NCBI RefSeq assembly: GCF_015356825.1
Contig: NZ_JAACYW010000014.1
Span: forward strand, 1 to 64,000
Direction of reading: 5' to 3'
Length of the DNA stretch: 64,000 nucleotides
DNA from: Catenulispora rubra
GTDB lineage: Bacteria; Actinomycetota; Actinomycetes; Streptomycetales; Catenulisporaceae
Below, piece by piece: positions 32,942-41,224 of this stretch. The notes under the pieces are model-generated. The model was not told the origin of the DNA, did no database searches, and was given only the letters and a program-made list of their open reading frames with translations. How positions within the stretch are numbered: position 1 is the first letter of the stretch; each line of letters opens with the position of its first letter. The position numbers and the translations under genes are program-made.

Positions 32942-33543
32942 CGGTACAACCGCCGCGCGATGTGCGGCGGCAGCTCGTAGGGCCGCTCCTTCGGCAGGTG
33001 CTGGGCGGCGCGGTCCTTACGGCCCTCCTTGAGCAGATCGGCCATCTTGCGCACGGTCGGCGTGATGTCGCGGATCTCGGTGGTCCAGGTGTTCACGTAG
33101 TCCGCGATGACGTGCCGGCTCAGCCCGACCTGGATCGCCCGCGCGTCCAGCACGGCACCGGCCAGCGTCCGCTCCGGATCCCACTGGACGTGTACCGTCG
33201 CGCTCTTCATCTGCCGCTCCCAGTCCACGCGGTCGGCGTACACGCCGCGCTCGTAACCGGTCAGCACCGCCTGCGACAGCGCGGTCTCCCAGCCCTCGCG
33301 TGTGATCCGAACCGCCAGCACATGCTCCTGCCCCGGCTTGCGGGCCCAGTTGCTGCGGCCCATCATCCACAGGAACGACGGCTTGACCCACGTCATCCGG
33401 TTCAGCGAGAACGGCTCGACGAAGCGCTGCGCGCGCACCGCCGGCTCGGCGATCTCCGCACGGTACGCCTGGTAGACGACGATCGTGTCGCGGTCGTAGT
33501 CCGCACGCACTTGGTGCAGCGGAAGGCTGTTCGTGTTGGCCAT
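32923..33543 (-). CDS. DUF4291 family protein
   Basis: A 206-residue soluble protein. The opening VRADYDRDTIVVYQAYRAEIAEPAV and the central RMTWVKPSFLWMMGRSNWA are the hallmarks of DUF4291, a widespread family without a firmly known function. Length is normal. It starts at ATG 33543 after GGGGGAG. It is probably monocistronic: convergent with the F420-type gene on one side and separated from the DUF1707 gene by a short repeat-bearing gap. Confidence 0.85.
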   Translation of the reverse strand: MANTNSLPLHQVRADYDRDTIVVYQAYRAEIAEPAVRAQRFVEPFSLNRMTWVKPSFLWMMGRSNWARKPGQEHVLAVRITREGWETALSQAVLTGYERGVYADRVDWERQMKSATVHVQWDPERTLAGAVLDARAIQVGLSRHVIADYVNTWTTEIRDITPTVRKMADLLKEGRKDRAAQHLPKERPYELPPHIARRLYRPGADG

Positions 33544-33607
33544 GAAGGCTCCCCCGTTCTGATATCGCTCAGGGGAGTCTCGCGTATGAGCGCCGGCCCG
33601 CGCCCGT

Positions 33608-33680
33608 GAATATCAGGGCTCAGCAGATGCCACGGCTCAGCAGATATCACGGCGGCGCATATCAGGGCTCAGCGTTGGTG
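33608..33680. repeat. ATATCAGGGCTCAGC short repeats
   Basis: ATATCAGGGCTCAGC occurs at about 33610 and 33659, with GCCACGGCTCAGCAGATATCACGG variants between. The last copy overlaps the stop of the DUF1707 gene. Function is unknown. Confidence 0.55.
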
Positions 33681-34340
33681 CCGGTTCTCCCACCACCACA
33701 CGGCAGGGTTGAGGGCGGCGTCGCCGGGCGTGCTCCGGTGCACCACGATCTTGCCGAACGTGGACTTGCCGGTGATCCGGATCAGCGGCCCGTCCTCCTG
33801 CCCCTCCGGCGTGGAGCCGGTGACCGAGCGCTTGCCGAACAGTGCGCCGCCCTCGTCGATGACCCGCGCGTTCTCCGGGACCGTGATGATCGCCTTGCCG
33901 CAGAACGCGTTGATGTCCAGCGTGATCTCGCGCCCCGGCAGCACGGCCTCGGCCAGGTTCACGATCAGCGCCCCGAACCGCGCGTTCGCCGTGGTGTGCC
34001 GGCCGGCGACCCAGCGGCCGGAGCGGATCACCTTGCTGAACGTCGCGCTCAGCTCCTGGTGCTCGACCGCCGAGACCGGGCTCACCTGGGCCGTGCGCAG
34101 ATCGTCGGGCAGGTCGGCGGTGAGCGGGACCAGGTCGGCGCGGGTCTTGGCGGCGTACGTCGCGTCGATCCGCTCGGCCAGCTCGGCGCTGGTCAGCCGG
34201 CCCTGTGCCAGCGCCTCGGACAGCACGGCCGCCACCTCGTCGCGCTCGGCGTCGGAGGCCCGGACCTGCGGCACCGGCTCGACCGGCTCGGAGGGCACGA
34301 CGACCGGGACGAACCGGCTCTCTTCGGGCGCGGAAGTCAT
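33669..34340 (-). CDS. DUF1707 / LiaF-like domain protein
   Basis: A 223-residue protein. Residues about 26-78 form a DUF1707 domain (VRASDAERDEVAAVLSEALA, then GRLTSAELAERIDATYAAKT), an actinobacterial SHOCT-like module. The C-terminal part (about 120-215) resembles the cell-wall-stress LiaF C-terminal beta domain (GALIVNLAEAVLPGREITLDI). No transmembrane helix is visible, so it is probably cytoplasmic or peripherally attached. Related proteins accompany envelope stress responses. The upstream gap of about 210 bp is shared with the divergent phosphoesterase gene. Confidence 0.8.
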   Translation of the reverse strand: MTSAPEESRFVPVVVPSEPVEPVPQVRASDAERDEVAAVLSEALAQGRLTSAELAERIDATYAAKTRADLVPLTADLPDDLRTAQVSPVSAVEHQELSATFSKVIRSGRWVAGRHTTANARFGALIVNLAEAVLPGREITLDINAFCGKAIITVPENARVIDEGGALFGKRSVTGSTPEGQEDGPLIRITGKSTFGKIVVHRSTPGDAALNPAVWWWENRHQR

Positions 34341-34551
34341 GCGAGCAGTGTAACGGGAAACCGCGCCGAACGCGATATGTCGCGTTGACCGACTGACGCC
34401 GCGTCAGGCCAACTGTGGACGAACGACGAATGAAAGCCTTCGCTATCAGCGGGTCTTGTGCCTCGATACCACTTGTCCGGGCCCTTATTCGCCTAGACAA
34501 TACCGTCGCCGCTTTCGCGCCTTCCCCACATCCCCCAATCAGGGAGCTTAA

Positions 34552-37305
34552 ATGATCAGACGGAAACGTTGGATCGCAGGTGCTGCGTTCCTCGCCCTCA
34601 TCGTGGGCGGGATAACGGGTGCCGCACAGGGTCTGGCGAGCCAGAGGCCGACATCCGGCCCCGGCTCCTGCACCCTCATCGGCTGGAACCCGAGCACCGA
34701 CCCGACGAACGCGAAGAACCTGCCGGTCGGCCAGCGGCCGCAGTCGTACAAGCCGGACAACTTCGACTGCTCCAGCGCCAAGTTCGCGGCGCTGGGCGCG
34801 GAGTTCAACAAGTTCCCGCAGCCGCACAACTTCGCCGTCAACAACCGCATCACCTACGAACCGGCCGGCTCCGGCAAGGCGGCCGCGGCGGTGCAGCAGC
34901 CGGTGGCGGCGGTGAACCCGCTGGCGCCGTACTTCCCGCCGTTCCAGCACTTCGTCATCATCTACCGCGAGAACCACACCTTCGACGACTACCTCGGTGA
35001 CTGTGCCAGCACCGTCCACGCCGGCTGCAACGGCCAGACGCAGAGCACCAACCACATCAGCTCTGTCCCCAACCTGCACAGCCTGGCCAAGACCTACGCG
35101 CTGTCGGACTCCTACAGCACCGGCACGCAGCCGCCCTCGGGCCCCAACCACTGGTGGCTGTTCTCGGCCCAGTCGCAGTCCAGCTCGCAGCAGCAGTCGT
35201 ACCCGTCGAACGGGACGCAGTTCGACCGCTTCCTGAGCAACACCAACGGCCCGACGGACGAGGGCACCAACGCCTGCACGACCCCGAGCGGGTCCAGCAG
35301 CGGCAGCAGCCCGTACACGTTCGTCATGAACGGCGACTTCTACTGGATGCTCAGCAGTGGCTCCGGCTACTGGAAGAACCCGGCCGACGGCAAGGTCGAA
35401 GTCCTGCCGCCGAACCGCCCGGGCACCAGCATCCCGGAGGAGCTGCACTACAACGAGTACCACTGCTCGAACCAGAGCCTCCCGGACAGCACCATAGCCA
35501 ACGACTACATCAGCTTCGTCGGCACCAACGGTCTGCCGGTGTACAGCTACGTCGAGCTGTTCAACGACCACCCCGGCACGTACCAGGACATCGCCGGCAA
35601 CGACACGGCGACGAACAACGTGGTCAACGCGATCGAGAACAACGCGACGTACAAGAACAACACCCTGATCGTCATCACCGAGGACGACACCCAGAACGGC
35701 AACAACGGCTCGGACCACGTGAGCAACACCTACCGGGTGCCGCTGGTCGTCATCGGGCCGTCGCAGTACGTCAAGCAGGGCTACCTCAGCCACGTCGCGT
35801 ACAGCACCAACAACGTGATCGCGGCGATGGAACGCACGATGCAGAACGTCAAGTCGGGCATCATCGACCCGAACGACAACATCGGCCTGAACACCTTCCC
35901 GATGACCACCAACGACCAGGCCGCCCTCGGCGACCCGCTGGAGGACTTCTGGGTGCAGGGCTCGACGCCGCTGTCCGCTTCGGCCAGCGCCTCCCCGACC
36001 ACCGGCAACGCCCCGCTCGCGGTGAACTTCACCGGCTCGGCCCAGGGCGGCACGTCGCCGTACACCTACAGCTGGGACTTCGGGGACGGCTCGACGAGCA
36101 CCTCGCAGAACCCGAGCCACACCTACAGCTCCGCGGGCAACTACACCGCGACGCTGACGGTGACCGACGGCTCCTCCCCGGTGAAGACGGCGACCTCCCA
36201 GGTCGCGGTCAACGTCAGCGCGGTCGGCAATCCGCTGGCGGCCTCGGCGGCCGGCAGCCCGACGTCCGGGCAGATCCCCCTGGCCGTGAACTTCACCGGG
36301 ACCGCGACAGGCGGCACCCCGGGGTACACCTACAGCTGGGACTTCGGTGACGGCTCCGCGACCAGCACGGCGCAGAACCCGAGCCACACCTACTCGACCG
36401 TCGGGACCTACACGGCGACGTTGACGGTGACAGACAGCGCCTCGAACTCGGCGACGTCGACGGTCAGCGTCACGGCGGATCCGGTCGGCAGCGTGCCTCC
36501 CAGCGCGCCGCAGAACCTGACGGCCTCCGGCGGCACCAACCAGGTGACGCTGAACTGGCAGGCGCCGTCCAACACCGGCGGTGAGACCCTCACCAAGTAC
36601 AGCGTCTACCGCAGCACCACCAGCGGTACCGAGTCGCTGCTCACCTCGGGCGGTTGCAGCGGCCTGAGCGGCACGACTCTGACGTGCACGGATACTGGGC
36701 TAACCAGTGGGACGACGTACTACTACCGGGTGACCGCGTCGAACCCTGTCGGCGAGAGCGGGCAGAGCAACGAGGTCAGCGCCACTCCGACCGGCGGCAG
36801 CGGCGGTTGCACGGCCGGGCAGCTGCTGGGCAACGCGGGCTTCGAGAACGGCGCCTCCAACGCGGCGCCGTGGAGCATCACCTCGACGCACTCCCCGCTG
36901 CAGGTGATCAACAGCAGCAGCTCCGAGCCGCCGCACAGCGGGACGTACGACGCGTGGCTCGACGGCTGGGGCAAGACCACCACGGACACCATGGCGCAGA
37001 CGGTGACGTTGCCCGCCGGGTGCACGACCTACAAGTTCAACTTCTACATGCACATCGACACCGCGGAGACCACGAGCTCGACCAAGTACGACACGTTGCA
37101 GCTGCAGCTTCTCAGCAGCTCGGGTTCGGTGCTGAAGAACATGTACACGTACTCGAACCTGAACGCGAACAGCGGATACTCGCTGCACTCGTTCGACCTG
37201 TCGGCCTACGCCGGGCAGACGGTGACGCTCAAGTTCACCGGCAAGGAGGACTCCGAGTACCAGACGTCGTTCGTCATCGACGACACGTCGGTCAACGTGA
37301 GCTGA
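34552..37305 (+). CDS. Secreted phosphoesterase with two PKD domains, FN3 and a C-terminal carbohydrate-binding-like domain
   Basis: A 917-residue exported enzyme. A signal peptide covers residues 1-29. The catalytic domain (about 125-465) contains E140-N-H-T-F-D145, the phosphoesterase-family nucleophile region of phospholipase C/acid phosphatases, and [20 protein letters not shown] as the metal-binding half. Two PKD domains begin near 473 and 561 (each with [11 protein letters not shown]), an FN3 domain near 647, and a beta-rich C-terminal domain from about 750. The likely substrate is a phospholipid or phosphate ester in the environment, with accessory domains for binding surfaces. Start ATG 34552 follows AGGGAG. 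It is monocistronic, ending at a very strong terminator. Confidence 0.87.
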   Translation: MIRRKRWIAGAAFLALIVGGITGAAQGLASQRPTSGPGSCTLIGWNPSTDPTNAKNLPVGQRPQSYKPDNFDCSSAKFAALGAEFNKFPQPHNFAVNNRITYEPAGSGKAAAAVQQPVAAVNPLAPYFPPFQHFVIIYRENHTFDDYLGDCASTVHAGCNGQTQSTNHISSVPNLHSLAKTYALSDSYSTGTQPPSGPNHWWLFSAQSQSSSQQQSYPSNGTQFDRFLSNTNGPTDEGTNACTTPSGSSSGSSPYTFVMNGDFYWMLSSGSGYWKNPADGKVEVLPPNRPGTSIPEELHYNEYHCSNQSLPDSTIANDYISFVGTNGLPVYSYVELFNDHPGTYQDIAGNDTATNNVVNAIENNATYKNNTLIVITEDDTQNGNNGSDHVSNTYRVPLVVIGPSQYVKQGYLSHVAYSTNNVIAAMERTMQNVKSGIIDPNDNIGLNTFPMTTNDQAALGDPLEDFWVQGSTPLSASASASPTTGNAPLAVNFTGSAQGGTSPYTYSWDFGDGSTSTSQNPSHTYSSAGNYTATLTVTDGSSPVKTATSQVAVNVSAVGNPLAASAAGSPTSGQIPLAVNFTGTATGGTPGYTYSWDFGDGSATSTAQNPSHTYSTVGTYTATLTVTDSASNSATSTVSVTADPVGSVPPSAPQNLTASGGTNQVTLNWQAPSNTGGETLTKYSVYRSTTSGTESLLTSGGCSGLSGTTLTCTDTGLTSGTTYYYRVTASNPVGESGQSNEVSATPTGGSGGCTAGQLLGNAGFENGASNAAPWSITSTHSPLQVINSSSSEPPHSGTYDAWLDGWGKTTTDTMAQTVTLPAGCTTYKFNFYMHIDTAETTSSTKYDTLQLQLLSSSGSVLKNMYTYSNLNANSGYSLHSFDLSAYAGQTVTLKFTGKEDSEYQTSFVIDDTSVNVS

Positions 37306-37335
37306 TGTTCTAGCGCACGTTCGGACAGAACAGAA

Positions 37336-37378
37336 ACGCAGAACGGGCCCGGCGCGACGCGCCGGGCCCGTTCTGCGT
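37336..37378 (+). terminator. Strong intrinsic terminator (20-bp perfect stem)
   Basis: Arms 37336-37355 and 37359-37378 are perfect reverse complements (core AGAACGGGCCCGGCGC) around a 3-nt loop. It lies 30 bp after the phosphoesterase stop and 30 bp before the convergent ABC permease stop, so it can stop transcription from both sides. Confidence 0.92.
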
Positions 37379-37408
37379 GTTCGGACCGGTCCTGTGTGTT
37401 CGGAGGTT

Positions 37409-38770
37409 CTAGGAGAGCAGGTCGACGTTGCCGTCGAACTGCCACAGCGGGTTCGAGATCGTCTTGCCGTTGGTGACGATCATGAAGTAGCCGTTGACCT
37501 CCTGCGGGCCGTCGCCGTCGGCGATGTAGCGGCCGTTCGCGGTGACGTCGAGCTGGTAGACGGCCTGCGCCGTGACGTTGTCGCCGGGGACGCTCCAGGA
37601 GACCGTGCAGCGCCAGTCGGTGCCCGGTCCCTCCTGCGTGCCGAGCCCCTCGCTCTTGAGGCACGAGGCGGTGGCGTGCAGCTGCGCTTCGGTGAGCGGA
37701 GGCCGGCGCATCTCGTCTTCCTGGAGCTTGTAGAGGTGCGCGAACGCGGTGGCCACCGACTTCTGCACCTTGCTCTGGTCGATGCCGGAGCCGCCGGCAC
37801 CGGTGGTGGTGGCGGCGACCAGGCCGACGGTCACGGCCAGCACGCCGGCCAGCGGCAGCACGCCGACCGTCAGGACCCTGCGGCCGGCGCCGTCGTTGGT
37901 GAGGTTGGTGAAGTCGCGGCGGACGAAGACCATGTAGGCCAGCGCGGTGGCGACGATCGCCCACACCAGGCTGACGGTGATGCCGATCAGCAGCGGCTTG
38001 AGCTGCGACGGGTCGGTGAACAGGCCGTTCCAGGAGATGAAGGCGTAGCCGGGCAGCGCCAGGCGGACGGCGACCGGCAGCGGCAGCATCTGCGCGGCCT
38101 GCATGCCCAGGGCGACGATCGTCGGCAGCAGCAGGCCCATCGGGGAGCGGCCCAGCGCGATGGACCCGAGCAGGCCGATGGCGGCCAGGGCGAGCGTCGG
38201 CGCCAGGACGCAGAGCCAGGCGAGCAGGACCCTGGTACCGGCGTCGCCGCCGGCCAGGCTGTGGCCGTCCAGGCCGACCAGCGGGTTGTTGCCCTCGGCG
38301 AGCAGGCCGCCAAGGATGCTGGAGAAGGTCAGGCCCGCGATCAGGAGCAGGATCACGGTGAGGCTGGCGATGGCCTTGGCGACGAAGATGCGCCGGTGCG
38401 AGCGGACCGCGATCAGCAGGTGGCGCCAGGTGCCGAGGCGGTCCTCGGAGGCGAAGACGTCGCCGGCGACCACGGAGGTGATCAGGGGGAGCCCCCACGT
38501 GCCGCAGAAGCCGAGGGCCACCAGGGAGCCGGCCCAGCCGGTGGCGTGCATCCAGCGGCCGAACAGGGTGTCCGAGGGCAGGGTGCTCTGCTGGTCGATG
38601 GCGAAGACCAGAAGGGCCGGACCGATCCAGCACAGCAGGATCAGCAGGCGGACGCGCCAGGCGGAGAACTGCTTGATCAGCTCGAAGCGGAGGACCCGGG
38701 ACACCGGGACCGCGGCGGCGGCCGGGGACGCGGCTTCCGGCGCGGGGGTTTCGGTGACGGTCGCGGTCAT
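37409..38770 (-). CDS. ABC-2 family transporter permease
   Basis: A 453-residue membrane protein. About six hydrophobic helices occupy residues 40-320 (LLILLCWIGPALLVFAI, AIASLTVILLLIAGLTF, ILLAWLCVLAPTLALAAI-like and later ones), with the ABC-2 pattern VVAGDVFASEDRLGTWRHLL typical of permeases that partner NatA-like ATPases. After a final helix near 300-325 comes a C-terminal extracytoplasmic domain of about 120 residues, unusual for the group and containing two Cys that could form a disulphide. It overlaps the upstream ATPase gene by ATGA, so both subunits are coupled. The substrate is unknown. Confidence 0.83.
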   Translation of the reverse strand: MTATVTETPAPEAASPAAAAVPVSRVLRFELIKQFSAWRVRLLILLCWIGPALLVFAIDQQSTLPSDTLFGRWMHATGWAGSLVALGFCGTWGLPLITSVVAGDVFASEDRLGTWRHLLIAVRSHRRIFVAKAIASLTVILLLIAGLTFSSILGGLLAEGNNPLVGLDGHSLAGGDAGTRVLLAWLCVLAPTLALAAIGLLGSIALGRSPMGLLLPTIVALGMQAAQMLPLPVAVRLALPGYAFISWNGLFTDPSQLKPLLIGITVSLVWAIVATALAYMVFVRRDFTNLTNDGAGRRVLTVGVLPLAGVLAVTVGLVAATTTGAGGSGIDQSKVQKSVATAFAHLYKLQEDEMRRPPLTEAQLHATASCLKSEGLGTQEGPGTDWRCTVSWSVPGDNVTAQAVYQLDVTANGRYIADGDGPQEVNGYFMIVTNGKTISNPLWQFDGNVDLLS

Positions 38771-39879
38771 CGGCCGGCCTCCTGCTGCTGCTCTTCGGTC
38801 GTGGCGGTGGCGGGTTCGGTGCTTTCAGCGGCTTCGGTGGCTTCGGCGGTGGCTTCGGTGGTGGGTTCTACGGCTTCGGCGGTGTCGGGGGCGTCGGCGG
38901 TTGGTGCTGCGGTCGTCTCGCCGGTCGACTGCTGCGGGACGTCGATCGGCTGGTCGGTGAGCGCGAGGAACGCGGCTTCCAGCGGCGAGACCACGGGGGC
39001 CAGCTCGCGCAGTGCGACGTCCGCGCGCACGATCCGCGCCACGAGTTCGTCCATCGCGGCCACCTGCGCGCGCACGATGATCACTTCGGGGTCGCCCTGC
39101 GCCGCGGAGTCGGAGCCTTCGACGACGGTGATGCCGGGGGTGTCGCCGGCGACGGTGCGGGCCTGGGCGGCGTCCGAGACGCGCAGCCGGTAGTCCAGCT
39201 CGCGGTTCTCGTCGGAGAGCTTGTTCAGCGGGCCGGAGAACACCACGCGTCCGGTGTTCAGGATGGTGACCTCGGAGCACAGGGCTTCCAGGTCGTCCAT
39301 GCGGTGGCTGGACAGGATGACGGTGGCGCCGTCGGCGGCCAGGCGGTTCAGCACGCCGTGCACGTGCTTCTTGCCGGCCGGGTCCAGCCCGTTGGCGGGC
39401 TCGTCGAGCACCAGCAGCCGGGGCTTGGTCAGCAGCGCGGCGGCCAGCCCGAGCCGCTGGCGCATGCCCAGCGAGAAGCCGCGGACCTTGTCGTCCGCGA
39501 CCTCGGTCAGCCCGACCTGCGCCAAGGCCTCCTCGACGTCGGCCGGACGAGGCTGGCGATGCCGCAGCGCGATGAGCGCGGCGAGGTTCTGCTTGGCGGT
39601 CAGCGTGGGATACAGGCCGGGGCCGTCGACGAACCCTGAGACACCCTCGGGCGCGGCCAGCGTCCGCCCGACCGGCGTGCCGAAGATCTCCAGACTCCCC
39701 TCATCGGCGACGGCCAGGCCCAGCAACAGGCCCAGGAGCGTGGTCTTGCCGGCCCCGTTCGGGCCGACCAAGCCGTGGATCTGACCCTTCGCCATGCTCA
39801 CGTCCACGTGATCGAGCGCGACGACATCACCGAAGACCTTGGTGATGCCGCGGCCCCTGACTGCGACGGTCGTATCCAT
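38767..39879 (-). CDS. ABC transporter ATP-binding protein
   Basis: A 370-residue ATPase. Walker A GPNGAGKTT is near residue 39, signature FSLGMRQR near 135, Walker B LLVLDEPANG near 155, and the H-loop in SSHRMDD. The regulatory region ends near 310; beyond it is a 60-residue Thr/Glu/Ala tail (EPTTEATAEATEAAEST) without expected structure. ATG 39879 follows GGGAGGAG. It pairs with the overlapping permease gene to form an exporter of the bacitracin/lantibiotic-immunity general type. Confidence 0.9.
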   Translation of the reverse strand: MDTTVAVRGRGITKVFGDVVALDHVDVSMAKGQIHGLVGPNGAGKTTLLGLLLGLAVADEGSLEIFGTPVGRTLAAPEGVSGFVDGPGLYPTLTAKQNLAALIALRHRQPRPADVEEALAQVGLTEVADDKVRGFSLGMRQRLGLAAALLTKPRLLVLDEPANGLDPAGKKHVHGVLNRLAADGATVILSSHRMDDLEALCSEVTILNTGRVVFSGPLNKLSDENRELDYRLRVSDAAQARTVAGDTPGITVVEGSDSAAQGDPEVIIVRAQVAAMDELVARIVRADVALRELAPVVSPLEAAFLALTDQPIDVPQQSTGETTAAPTADAPDTAEAVEPTTEATAEATEAAESTEPATATTEEQQQEAGR

Positions 39880-40245
39880 CCGCTCCTCCCTCTGCCGGTG
39901 GTGACCCGATTCCGGAGGAACCTACCCCTGGTACTTGGCGCTCACCCGCGAAACTGCTGAATGTTCAAGGAACGCGGGAGGGCCGCTGGACGACGGGGAG
40001 TGGTGTTGGGGGATGGTGCCCGGAATGAGGGGAGCCTTGATCCTGTCAGGGCGGGGATTCTCAGCGACCTGACAAGAGGGCGGGTTGTGAGGGATGCCCG
40101 GAAACGCGCCGCGACCGCAGCCGATCCGGGGCGGTGGTGCGTGCTCCGGCGCGGTGCGGTCGCGGTGTCGTGTCGTCGTCGTGCTCGGTGTGCTCGGTGT
40201 GCTCGGTGTGCTCGGTGTGGTCGCGGTTGCGCGTCGCCGCAAGCC
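39880..40245. other. Intergenic stretch without a supported gene
   Basis: About 365 bp. The left end should hold the ABC operon promoter. TGTCAGG (40044-40050) and CCTGACA (40068-40074) form a weak stem. The right part has the GTGCTCGGT array. Open frames on both strands (Val/Leu/Gly repeats on plus, Thr/Pro/Ser on minus) come from that array and are not considered genes. Confidence 0.6.
40181..40216. repeat. Four tandem GTGCTCGGT nonamers
   Basis: Exact GTGCTCGGT units start at 40181, 40190, 40199 and 40208, just beyond the stop of the aldo/keto reductase gene (minus strand). Confidence 0.9.
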
Positions 40246-41196
40246 CTACGGCTGCGCCGGCGCCGGCACGATCGCGTCGATCTCCGCCAGCTCCTCGGCG
40301 GTCGGCTCCCAGTCGCCGGCGGCGGCGTTGGCCTGGACCTGCTCCGGGGACATGGCGCCGGAGATCACCGAGGTGCAGCCGGGCTGGGCGGCCAGGCCCG
40401 CGATGCCGACCTCCAGGATGCTGCGGCCGTGCTTCTCGGCCCAGGCGATCAGGGCCTCGACCTTGTCCAGACGGTCCTCGGTGACCCAGTGCGTGCGGCC
40501 GGCCAGGCGGGCGTCGGCCGGGATGCCGGTGGCGCGGCGGACCTTGCCGGTGAGCAGGCCGTTGGCCAGCGGGAAGTAGGGCAGGACGCCCAGGCCGAAG
40601 TGCTGCGCGGCCGGCACGACCTCGGTCTCGGCCTCGCGGACCAGGAGCGACCAGTGGTTCTGCGCCGAGACGAAGGGGGTGGCGTTCAGCTGCTGGGCGA
40701 CGTAGTGCGCCTCGGCGATCTGCCAGCCGGCGAAGTTGGAGTTGCCCAGGTAGCGGACCTTGCCCTCGCGGACCAGGTCGTCCAGGGCGGCGACGGTCTC
40801 GGCGATCGGCGTGGTCGGGTCCGGGGTGTGCAGTTGGTACAGGTCGATGTAGTCGGTCTGGAGGCGCTTGAGCGAGTGCTCGACCGCATAGCGGATGTAG
40901 GACCGGCCGCCCTTGGCGCCGGTCGCGCGCGGGTAGTTCATGTCAAAGCTCTGATGCCCGAACTTGGTGGCCAGCACCACCTGGTCCCGGCGGCCTTTCA
41001 GGACCTCGCCGAGGAAGGACTCGGACTGGGACTGGCCGTACATGTCGGCGGTGTCCAGCAGGGTGATGCCGGCGTCGATCGCGGCGTCCACGACGCGCCG
41101 GGTGCCGGCCACGTCCAGCCGGCTGCCGAAGTTGTTGCAGCCCAGGCCCACGACGGAGACGAGCAGGCCGGAATTACCGAGGTGACGATAGCGCAT
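40246..41196 (-). CDS. Aldo/keto reductase
   Basis: A 316-residue (alpha/beta)8-barrel NADPH-dependent reductase. The catalytic tetrad is visible as D48 and Y53 (TLLDTADMYG), K78 (LATKFG) and H123 (LYQLHTPD). The C-terminal cofactor segment reads TSVISGAMSPEQVQANAAA. Such enzymes reduce aldehydes and ketones; the specific substrate is unknown. It begins at ATG 41196, 28 bp after the AtuA-family gene stop on the same strand, so they may share a transcript and act on the same carbonyl compounds. Confidence 0.9.
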   Translation of the reverse strand: MRYRHLGNSGLLVSVVGLGCNNFGSRLDVAGTRRVVDAAIDAGITLLDTADMYGQSQSESFLGEVLKGRRDQVVLATKFGHQSFDMNYPRATGAKGGRSYIRYAVEHSLKRLQTDYIDLYQLHTPDPTTPIAETVAALDDLVREGKVRYLGNSNFAGWQIAEAHYVAQQLNATPFVSAQNHWSLLVREAETEVVPAAQHFGLGVLPYFPLANGLLTGKVRRATGIPADARLAGRTHWVTEDRLDKVEALIAWAEKHGRSILEVGIAGLAAQPGCTSVISGAMSPEQVQANAAAGDWEPTAEELAEIDAIVPAPAQP

Positions 41197-41224
41197 GGCA
41201 CGATCTTAGTGCCGCTAAGTAAGC

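Noticed and set aside
34400-36387. Very long minus-strand open frame
   Set aside because: Antisense to the secreted phosphoesterase, whose domains are unambiguous.
40044-40074. Terminator or riboswitch-like stem (TGTCAGG/CCTGACA)
   Set aside because: Only 7 bp with a 17-nt loop and not placed near a gene end or start in a meaningful way.
40094-40579. Plus-strand ORF with a VLGVLGVLGV hydrophobic stretch resembling a membrane segment
   Set aside because: The hydrophobic part is only the GTGCTCGGT nonamer array and the rest is antisense to the aldo/keto reductase gene.
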